From: Tateyamaria sp947503385
Lineage (GTDB): Bacteria; Pseudomonadota; Alphaproteobacteria; Rhodobacterales; Rhodobacteraceae
DNA length: 64,000 nt
Direction of reading: 5' to 3'
NCBI RefSeq assembly: GCF_051195235.1
Contig: NZ_JBNFZM010000003.1
Location: 1-64,000, forward strand
Positions 58,500 to 64,000 of the stretch are shown here, piece by piece. A program made the position numbers and the translations under genes. Positions within the stretch are counted from its first letter, which is position 1; each line of letters opens with the position of its first letter. The notes below the pieces were generated by a model that searched no databases, had not been told where the DNA came from, and saw only the letters and a list, made by a program, of their open reading frames with translations.

Positions 58500-58920
58500 C
58501 ACCGCGTTCACCGCGCGCTGCTATTGCGGCGCGGTCACGCTGACGCTGTCTGCCCCTGCTCAAACAGTCGCCTATTGCCATTGCCGCGATTGCAGGCGCT
58601 GGACTGGTGGGCCGGTGGCGGCCTTTGCCGCCTTTGACCGCACCGCCCTGACCGCCACGCCTCCCTTGCCTGCGCCTGCCTCGCACAGCGCAGGGGTCGA
58701 ACGCTGGAATTGCACGGCCTGCGGCTCACCGCTGGCCGCGCAGTTTGATTACTTGCCCACGCAAGTCTATGTACCGCTCGGCATTCTCGACCAGATTGAC
58801 GCCGCAGCGCCGCAATTGCACTGCCACGCGGAAAGCGCGCCGCGCTGGTTGCACATTGCCGATGATCTGCCCCGCCAAACCGGGTCCGCCCGCGACACGC
58901 TCAGTGATGCTGCCGAATGA
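58486..58920 (+). CDS. GFA-family zinc protein, probable CTG start
   Basis: 144 residues. Glutathione-dependent formaldehyde-activating-family pattern with zinc cysteines RCYCGAV, CHCRDCRRWTGG and CTACGSPLAAQ. There is no ATG, GTG or TTG before the first cysteines. CTG 58486, six bases after GAGG (58476-58479), is the best start, which overlaps nfuA by 14 bases. Function in formaldehyde use is not established for most members. The next gene, tsaB, overlaps its stop by four bases. Confidence 0.7.
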   Translation: MSLSDTAFTARCYCGAVTLTLSAPAQTVAYCHCRDCRRWTGGPVAAFAAFDRTALTATPPLPAPASHSAGVERWNCTACGSPLAAQFDYLPTQVYVPLGILDQIDAAAPQLHCHAESAPRWLHIADDLPRQTGSARDTLSDAAE

Positions 58921-59492
58921 ACGATGCGCCCCTCGTTCTTGGCTTTGACACAACTGCCGCGCATTGCGCTGCTGCGGTTGTGCGGGGCGACCGGTTGCTG
59001 GCATCCACAGGCGAAGACATGGCACGCGGACAGGCCGAGCGTCTGATGGACATGCTGCAAGAGGTGCTCGACACCGCTGCGGTCCAATGGTCCGATCTGT
59101 CCGCATTGGCCGTGGGCGTCGGTCCGGGCAATTTCACCGGCATCCGCATCGGCGTGTCCGCCGCGCGCGGGCTGGCGCTTGGCCTTGGCATCCCGGCCTA
59201 TGGCGTCGACGGGTTCGACGTCCGTGCGCGAACGATCCCGCATGGCAGCCGCGTGATCATCCCCGCCCCCCGCGACATGGTCTATGTCCGCGACGCTGCA
59301 ACGCCGTCCCTTGTTCCACGGCAAAGCATCGACAACGCGGCCCCAGACCCCACGCCCCAAGCCCTCGCACAAGCAATCGCCGCGATTGGTGCCGAACGCT
59401 GGCCCGCATCACCAGACGCGCCCGCACCTCTCTACGTCAAAGCGCCTGATGCGGCCCCCGCACGGGATGTTCCGCCGCCTCTCTTGCCATGA
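58917..59492 (+). CDS. tsaB: tRNA threonylcarbamoyladenosine biosynthesis protein TsaB
   Basis: 191 residues. Non-catalytic actin-like partner of TsaD in t6A37 tRNA modification. N-terminal lobe: LVLGFDTTAAHCAAAVV, then AVGVGPGNFTGIRIGVSAARGLALGLG near 65-95. The C-terminal half is short and proline-rich, as in Rhodobacterales. It overlaps the RimI-like gene by four bases. Such a tsaB-rimI pair is common. Confidence 0.94.
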   Translation: MNDAPLVLGFDTTAAHCAAAVVRGDRLLASTGEDMARGQAERLMDMLQEVLDTAAVQWSDLSALAVGVGPGNFTGIRIGVSAARGLALGLGIPAYGVDGFDVRARTIPHGSRVIIPAPRDMVYVRDAATPSLVPRQSIDNAAPDPTPQALAQAIAAIGAERWPASPDAPAPLYVKAPDAAPARDVPPPLLP

Positions 59493-59896
59493 CCGCTTTT
59501 GAACTGGCCCGGTTGCACGCGGCGGCCTTCACCACTGAACGCCCGTGGTCTGCCGAGGAGTTTGCAAATCTCTGCGCTGACCGGCACACGCACCTGACAA
59601 CGGCGGCACACGGCTTTGCCCTTTGGCGCGCTGTTGCGGACGAAGCCGAACTGCTGACCATCGCCGTTGACCCGGTGCATCAGGGTCAGGGCGTCGGGCA
59701 CGCGCTGATGCAGAACTGGATGACACAAGCCGCAAAGCTGGCCAACACGGCCTTTCTCGAAGTGGCCGCAGACAACCACGCAGCGTGCAGGCTTTACGTC
59801 AAATCCGGTTTTGAAACCGTTGCCGAACGGCCCGCATACTACGCCCGACCACATGGGAAGGCTGATGCATGGGTGATGCGCGCACCGCTGTCTTGA
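59489..59896 (+). CDS. rimI: GNAT acetyltransferase, RimI-like
   Basis: 135 residues. The GNAT motif A is LTIAVDPVHQGQGVGHALMQNWM near 55-77, and the fold closes with EVAADNHAACRLYVKSGFETVAERPAYY. RimI acetylates the N-terminus of ribosomal protein S18 in E. coli. Here the name rests on the tsaB-rimI order and length, so the substrate is not certain. ATG overlaps the tsaB stop. A hairpin follows. Confidence 0.86.
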   Translation: MTAFELARLHAAAFTTERPWSAEEFANLCADRHTHLTTAAHGFALWRAVADEAELLTIAVDPVHQGQGVGHALMQNWMTQAAKLANTAFLEVAADNHAACRLYVKSGFETVAERPAYYARPHGKADAWVMRAPLS

Positions 59897-59957
59897 CCGG
59901 CGGCGCAGGCGCGTCGCCCAAACACCGCGCACCCCGTCAACTTATCGCAAGGTCAGC

Positions 59958-59983
59958 GCCTTTTGCCCGCGCTGCGGGCGCAA
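59958..59983. other. Hairpin after rimI
   Basis: TTTTGCCCGC and GCGGGCGCAAAA form an imperfect stem (bulge of about two bases) between rimI and the BMP gene. It lacks a T-run on the plus strand, so it is not a clear plus-strand terminator. Confidence 0.3.
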
Positions 59984-60098
59984 AAACGGGTTGACCCCAC
60001 CTCAGCCCTGCGGCCTAATCCCGCATGATCAACTTGATCCCGGGCTTGGCGGAGCTGCTGCCCCTGCCCCAACCACGAAAACTGGGAGAGACGACCAC

Positions 60099-61094
60099 AT
60101 GACCTTCATGCAGAAAATCCTCGGCGCCACGGCTGCCATGGCCCTGTCCGCAGGCGCCGCCCTTGCCGAACCTGCGCTGATCTTCGACCTTGGCGGCAAG
60201 TTCGACAAATCGTTCAACGAAGCGGCCTTTAACGGTGCGAAACGCTGGGCAGACGAAACCGGCAACTCTTTCCGCGAGATCGAACTGCAATCCGAAGCAC
60301 AGCGCGAACAGGCCCTGCGCCGCTTTGCCGAAGCAGGTGCAAACCCGATCGTCATGGCGGGCTTTGCCTTTGCCGACGCGCTGGGTCAGGTCGCCGCTGA
60401 CTATCCCGACACCAAATTCACCATCATCGACATGGTCGTGGACGCGCCCAATGTGCGCTCGGTCGTGTTCAACGAGCACGAAGGCTCGTACCTCGTGGGC
60501 ATGATGGCCGCCAAGGCGTCGCAATCCGGCACTGTCGGCTTTATCGGCGGTATGGACATCCCGCTGATCCGCAAATTCGCCTGCGGCTACGCGCAAGGCG
60601 TCAAGGCTGTGAACCCCGACGCCAACGTGATCGCCAACATGACCGGCACGACACCTGCCGCATGGAATGACCCGGTGAAGGGCTCCGAATTGACCAAGGC
60701 GCAGATTTCCCAGGGCGCGGACGTGGTCTATGCCGCAGCAGGCGGTACAGGTGTGGGTGTTCTTCAAACGGCCGCTGATGAGGACATCCTGTCGATCGGC
60801 GTCGACAGCAACCAGAACTACCTGCACCCGGGCAAGGTGCTGACATCCATGATGAAACGCGTCGACAACGCCGTGTTCCAGGCCTTTACCGATGGCCCGG
60901 ATATGGAAACCGGATTCAACGTCATGGGTCTGGCAAATGGTGGCGTCGGCTACGCACTTGACGACAACAACGCGCCGCTGGTGTCGGATGAAATGAAAGC
61001 CGCCGTGGACGAAGCGTCTGCTGCCATCGCCTCGGGCGAACTGGCCGTGCATGACTATATGTCCGACGACAGCTGCCCCGCGCTGAACTTCTAA
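60099..61094 (+). CDS. BMP-family substrate-binding protein (nucleoside-type ABC importer)
   Basis: 331 residues. A signal peptide (ILGATAAMALSAGAALA) precedes the PnrA/BMP fold: LIFDLGGKFDKSFNEAAFNGAKRWADETG, VVFNEHEGSYLVGMMAAKAS, GFIGGMDIPLIRKFACGYAQGVKAVNPD and VVYAAAGGTGVGVLQTA (described as residues in order). It delivers a ligand, in known cases purine nucleosides, to the permease. Start at 60099 follows GGGAGAG. A strong terminator lies 18 bases after the stop, likely to set a higher level of binding protein than of the ABC subunits downstream. Confidence 0.92.
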   Translation: MTFMQKILGATAAMALSAGAALAEPALIFDLGGKFDKSFNEAAFNGAKRWADETGNSFREIELQSEAQREQALRRFAEAGANPIVMAGFAFADALGQVAADYPDTKFTIIDMVVDAPNVRSVVFNEHEGSYLVGMMAAKASQSGTVGFIGGMDIPLIRKFACGYAQGVKAVNPDANVIANMTGTTPAAWNDPVKGSELTKAQISQGADVVYAAAGGTGVGVLQTAADEDILSIGVDSNQNYLHPGKVLTSMMKRVDNAVFQAFTDGPDMETGFNVMGLANGGVGYALDDNNAPLVSDEMKAAVDEASAAIASGELAVHDYMSDDSCPALNF

Positions 61095-61112
61095 ATCACG
61101 CGCACTGATATC

Positions 61113-61149
61113 GGGGCCGCGCCACGCAACCCGTGGCGCGGCCCCTTTT
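61113..61149 (+). terminator. Strong hairpin between BMP gene and ABC ATPase gene
   Basis: GGGGCCGCGCCACG, a 5-base loop and CGTGGCGCGGCCCC make a perfect 14-base stem, followed by TTTT. Partial termination or 3'-end protection here would make binding protein exceed transporter, as in many ABC operons. Confidence 0.9.
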
Positions 61150-61167
61150 CCAACCGAAGGCCCGCCC

Positions 61168-62688
61168 ATGACCGCCCCTGCCATCGAACTCAAAGGCATT
61201 TCCAAGGCCTTCGGCCCCGTGCAGGCCAACAAAGACATCTCCATCCGCGTCATGCCCGGCACGATCCACGGCATCATCGGTGAAAACGGCGCGGGCAAAT
61301 CGACCCTCATGTCGATCCTCTACGGGTTCTACAAGGCGGACGCAGGCGAGGTTTTTATTTCTGGCAACCGCACCGAAATCCCCGACAGCCAAGCGGCCAT
61401 CGCCGCAGGCATCGGCATGGTGTTCCAGCACTTCAAGCTGGTCGAAAACTTCACCGTTCTGGAAAACATCATCCTGGGCGCCGAGGACGGCGCTCTTTTG
61501 CGCCCCTCTCTCGCCAAGGCCCGCAAGTCCCTGCTGGAACTGGAACAGGAATATGACCTCAAGGTCGATCCGGACGCCGTCATCGAAGAAATCGGCGTCG
61601 GAATGCAGCAGCGCGTGGAAATCCTCAAGGCCCTGTACCGTCAGGCAAATATCCTGATTCTTGACGAACCGACAGGCGTGCTGACCCCCGCCGAAGCCGA
61701 TCAGCTTTTTCGCATCCTTGGCCGCCTCAAGGACGAAGGAAAAACGATCATCCTGATCACCCACAAGCTGCGCGAGATCATGGACATCACCGACACGGTC
61801 AGCGTGATGCGCCGGGGTGAGATGACCGCAACGGTCAAAACCTCAGAGACCAGCCCCGAGCATCTGGCCGAACTCATGGTGGGCCGCAAGGTCCTGTTGC
61901 GCGTCGACAAAACGCCAGCACAACCCGGTAACGTGGTGTTGGATGTGCAGAATCTACGGGTCCGCGATGAACAGGGCGTCGAACGGCTCAAGGGCATTGA
62001 CCTGCAAGTGCGCGCGGGCGAAATCCTCGGCATTGCAGGCGTGGCAGGCAACGGCCAATCCGAATTGCTTGAGGTTCTGGGCGGCTATGCCACCGGCACC
62101 GGTACAATCACCCTCAACGGCCAGCCCATCGACCTGACCGGCAAGAACTCCGACGGGCGGTCACGCCGGGCCAACGGCATCGCCCATGTGCCCGAAGACC
62201 GCCAGCGCGAAGGCCTGATCATGGATTTTTCCGCGTGGGAGAACACAGCCTTCGGCTATCACCACGATCCGCGCTACGCGTCTGGCATCCTGATGAACAA
62301 CGCCGCGATCAAGGCCGATACTCAGGAAAAGATGGACCGCTTTGACGTCCGCCCGCCCCATCCGCATCTTGCTGCCAAGAATTTCTCCGGTGGCAACCAG
62401 CAAAAAATCGTTCTCGCCCGCGAGATCGAGCGCAACCCGGACTTGCTTTTGGTGGGCCAGCCCACCCGTGGCGTGGATATCGGTGCCATCGAATTCATCC
62501 ACCAGCAGATTGTCGCCCTGCGCGATCAGGGCAAGGCGGTCCTGTTGGTCTCCGTCGAGCTTGAGGAAATCCTCGGCCTCGCTGACCGTGTTGCGGTTAT
62601 GTTTGATGGTCAGATCATGGGCACACGCGCCGCCACCGATACGGATGAAAAGGAGCTGGGCCTCCTCATGGCGGGGGTGACGGCATGA
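61168..62688 (+). CDS. ABC transporter ATP-binding protein (double NBD, nucleoside type)
   Basis: 506 residues with two fused ATPase domains. The first has Walker A GENGAGKSTLM near 36, a changed signature IGVGMQQRVEI and Walker B ILILDEPTGVL. The second has Walker A-like GVAGNGQSELL, signature FSGGNQQKIVLARE, and a degenerate Walker B (LLLVGQPTRGVDIG), so only the first site is expected to turn over ATP fully. This is the YufO/BMP-transport type. It powers uptake with the two permeases downstream. Confidence 0.94.
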   Translation: MTAPAIELKGISKAFGPVQANKDISIRVMPGTIHGIIGENGAGKSTLMSILYGFYKADAGEVFISGNRTEIPDSQAAIAAGIGMVFQHFKLVENFTVLENIILGAEDGALLRPSLAKARKSLLELEQEYDLKVDPDAVIEEIGVGMQQRVEILKALYRQANILILDEPTGVLTPAEADQLFRILGRLKDEGKTIILITHKLREIMDITDTVSVMRRGEMTATVKTSETSPEHLAELMVGRKVLLRVDKTPAQPGNVVLDVQNLRVRDEQGVERLKGIDLQVRAGEILGIAGVAGNGQSELLEVLGGYATGTGTITLNGQPIDLTGKNSDGRSRRANGIAHVPEDRQREGLIMDFSAWENTAFGYHHDPRYASGILMNNAAIKADTQEKMDRFDVRPPHPHLAAKNFSGGNQQKIVLAREIERNPDLLLVGQPTRGVDIGAIEFIHQQIVALRDQGKAVLLVSVELEEILGLADRVAVMFDGQIMGTRAATDTDEKELGLLMAGVTA

Positions 62689-62710
62689 CTTCTTCTGACC
62701 AAAAATACCA

Positions 62711-62747
62711 TGGGGGCGTCGCGGCAGCGACGGGGGTGAAACCCCCC
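62711..62747 (+). repeat. Paired hairpins between ATPase and permease genes
   Basis: CGTCGC-GGCA-GCGACG and GGGGGT-GAAA-CCCCCC (or CCCCC) lie side by side, ending CAAAAAAT. This type of short palindromic spacer is reminiscent of an intergenic repeat found in Rhodobacterales, although I cannot check other copies. It may protect or end part of the transcript. Confidence 0.4.
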
Positions 62748-62794
62748 AAAAAATGGCGTGTGCGCAGCACTCAATCAGGAAACGGAGCGGGACG

Positions 62795-63904
62795 ATGGAT
62801 GTAATGCCCAAATGGGCCGAGGTCATCCTCGTGCCGCTCATCTCCCTGATCCTCGCTGCGATCCTGTCGGCCCTCGTGATCCTCGCCATCGGCGAGGACC
62901 CGGTGGCCGCTGTACGACTTATGATCACCGGTGCGCTGGGATCGACCTATGGCTGGGGCTATACGCTCTACTACGCCACAAATTTCATGTTCACGGGGCT
63001 CGCCGTCGCCATCGCCTTTCACGCGGGCCTGTTCAACATCGGTGGCGAAGGGCAGGCTATGCTGGGCGGGCTTGGCGTGGCGCTGGTGTGCCTGTTCATC
63101 CCGTGGCCGCACTGGTCCATGGCGCTGATTGCCGCCGTCGTCGGTTCTGCCGTGTTTGGTGCGCTTTGGGCCGCGATACCGGCCTATCTTCAGGCCAGCC
63201 GGGGCAGCCATATCGTGATCACCACGATCATGTTCAACTTCATCGCCGCTGCGGTCCTGAACTACATGCTGGTGAACGTGCTGCGCCCCGCGGGCAGTAT
63301 GGATCCCGCCACCGCCCGCTTTGACGAGGCGGTGCACCTGCCCTCCCTGCACGAGATGCTGGCCCCCATCGGCATCAACTTTTCCAAGGCTGCTCCGGCC
63401 AATGTGTCGCTCGTGGTCGCTCTGATCGCCTGCGTGCTGGTGTGGTTGCTGATCTGGCGCACGCCTCTGGGCCTCGAAATACGATCCTTCGGCAAATCAC
63501 ACCGGGCGGCGCGATATGCAGGCATCGGGGCAGTGCGCATCACCATGATCGCCATGCTGCTGTCCGGCGGGCTGGCGGGCATGATGGCCATCAACAATGT
63601 CATGGGCGAGGCCGAGCGCCTCGTGCTGAACGCCGTCGAAGGGGCGGGCTTTATCGGCATCGCCGTGGCCCTGATGGGGCGCAGCCATCCGTTTGGCGTC
63701 TTTCTTGCCGCGATTCTCTTTGGGTTTCTCTATCAGGGCGGGGCTGAACTTGCGCTCTGGACGTCAATCCCGCGCGAGTTGATTGTCGTCATTCAGGCGC
63801 TCGTGATCCTGTTCACGGGCGCGCTCGACAATATGGTGCGGATGCCGCTGGAACGGATGTTTCTTGCCATGCGCCGCCGCCCGAATGTGCAGGCGGGGGA
63901 GTAA
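62795..63904 (+). CDS. ABC transporter permease (nucleoside type, first)
   Basis: 369 residues with about ten membrane helices. BPD_transp_2-type features: FMFTGLAVAIAFHAGLFNIGGEGQAMLGGLG near 75-105, IVITTIMFNFIAAAVLNYML, and the late GEAERLVLNAVEGAGFIGIAVALMGRSHPFGVFLAAILFG. The start MDVMPKWAEV at 62795 follows GGAGCGGGA. It forms a heterodimer with the second permease, which starts three bases after its stop. Confidence 0.93.
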   Translation: MDVMPKWAEVILVPLISLILAAILSALVILAIGEDPVAAVRLMITGALGSTYGWGYTLYYATNFMFTGLAVAIAFHAGLFNIGGEGQAMLGGLGVALVCLFIPWPHWSMALIAAVVGSAVFGALWAAIPAYLQASRGSHIVITTIMFNFIAAAVLNYMLVNVLRPAGSMDPATARFDEAVHLPSLHEMLAPIGINFSKAAPANVSLVVALIACVLVWLLIWRTPLGLEIRSFGKSHRAARYAGIGAVRITMIAMLLSGGLAGMMAINNVMGEAERLVLNAVEGAGFIGIAVALMGRSHPFGVFLAAILFGFLYQGGAELALWTSIPRELIVVIQALVILFTGALDNMVRMPLERMFLAMRRRPNVQAGE

Positions 63905-63907
63905 GAC

Positions 63908-64000
63908 ATGGATTTCCTGACCCTCATTCAGATCCTCGACAGTTCCGTGCGCCTCGCCACGCCACTGCTGCTGGCCTGCCTTGCCGGACTGTTTTCGGAA
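63908..64000 (+). CDS. ABC transporter permease (second), partial
   Basis: 31 residues are visible (MDFLTLIQILDSSVRLATPLLLACLAGLFSE) before the window ends. The pattern, an amphipathic start followed by TPLLLACLAGLFSE, matches the N-terminus of YufQ-type permeases, and the position completes a BMP-ATPase-permease-permease operon. The rest lies to the right of the window. Confidence 0.88.
   Translation, partial: MDFLTLIQILDSSVRLATPLLLACLAGLFSE

Noticed and set aside
59991..60019. TTGACC ... TAATCC as promoter of the BMP gene
   Set aside because: The spacing is 19 bases and the -10 is weak, so it was not listed as a feature, although the gene must have a promoter in this gap.
62685..62805. 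A 39-codon frame starting with ATGA overlap at the ABC ATPase stop
   Set aside because: The frame runs through the palindromic spacer and over the permease start. Its composition follows the repeat and no family similarity is seen.

Overview
The window is chromosomal DNA from an alphaproteobacterium of the Rhodobacterales, most likely the Roseobacter group. Evidence: high GC; the gene order rpoZ-rel-DUF2062-pdxJ-acpS-lepB-rnc-era-DUF1491-recO; the chvI/chvG-hprK-rapZ-EIIA-HPr cluster beside pckA; a (2S)-methylsuccinyl-CoA dehydrogenase of the ethylmalonyl-CoA pathway; and small families common in that group (DUF6473, DUF1491, DUF3429, twin-TM HIG1-like). The species cannot be named from sequence alone. 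I saw no rRNA, tRNA, CRISPR array or intact prophage.

Layout. 1-1.1 kb: the edge of an IS3-family insertion sequence that appears to sit inside a decayed tyrosine integrase, the only clear mobile DNA. 1.4-5.5 kb: a tightly overlapping pyrB / two unknowns / dihydroorotase-like pyrC / plsY operon; the pyrC product lacks metal-ligand residues. 5.6-7.8 kb: a GbsR/MarR-type regulator, two small membrane proteins and a fatty-acid-desaturase-family enzyme, with near-identical operator-like palindromes before the regulator and over the start of the next gene. 7.9-12.6 kb (minus): parC, a DUF898 membrane protein and an M48 metalloprotease. 12.9-15.7 kb: SH3 protein, SDR, twin-TM protein, corrinoid adenosyltransferase, VOC protein. 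15.9-19.5 kb: etfBA, DUF6473, 3-hydroxybutyryl-CoA dehydrogenase.

19.5-26.8 kb: acyltransferase, then HPr, EIIA-Man, RapZ, a short HPr kinase and ChvG/ChvI (all minus), divergent from pckA. 26.8-29.8 kb: an unknown protein and a LysR-like regulator with an unusual C-terminus, an XRE regulator and a TauE/SafE permease. 29.9-33.9 kb: mcd, a LysE exporter, an unknown anchored protein, TetR and a META-domain lipoprotein. 33.9-44.6 kb (minus): recO to folK housekeeping block, including a DUF805-signal peptidase fusion next to a normal lepB. 44.8-50.3 kb: NYN protein, ispH with a start-adjacent inverted repeat, RidA, LysE, small proteins, rnhA and a His/Lys-rich exported protein. 50.4-52.6 kb (minus): GlsB-like, fmt and two peptide deformylase homologues, one with a changed catalytic motif. 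52.7-59.9 kb: aminotransferases, SDR, universal stress protein, coiled-coil protein, nfuA behind an iron-control-like box, GFA, tsaB, rimI-like. 60.1-64 kb: a BMP-family (nucleoside-type) ABC transporter cut by the window edge.

The genes link logically. ETF takes electrons from acyl-CoA dehydrogenases such as Mcd. The adenosyltransferase makes the cofactor needed by the mutases of the same pathway. PckA draws oxaloacetate to gluconeogenesis under a neighbouring PTS/ChvGI regulatory cluster. The most interesting leads are regulatory: the inverted repeat that takes in the ispH ribosome binding site, the paired GbsR operators, the nfuA iron box, and an uncharacterised LysR-like/partner gene pair.
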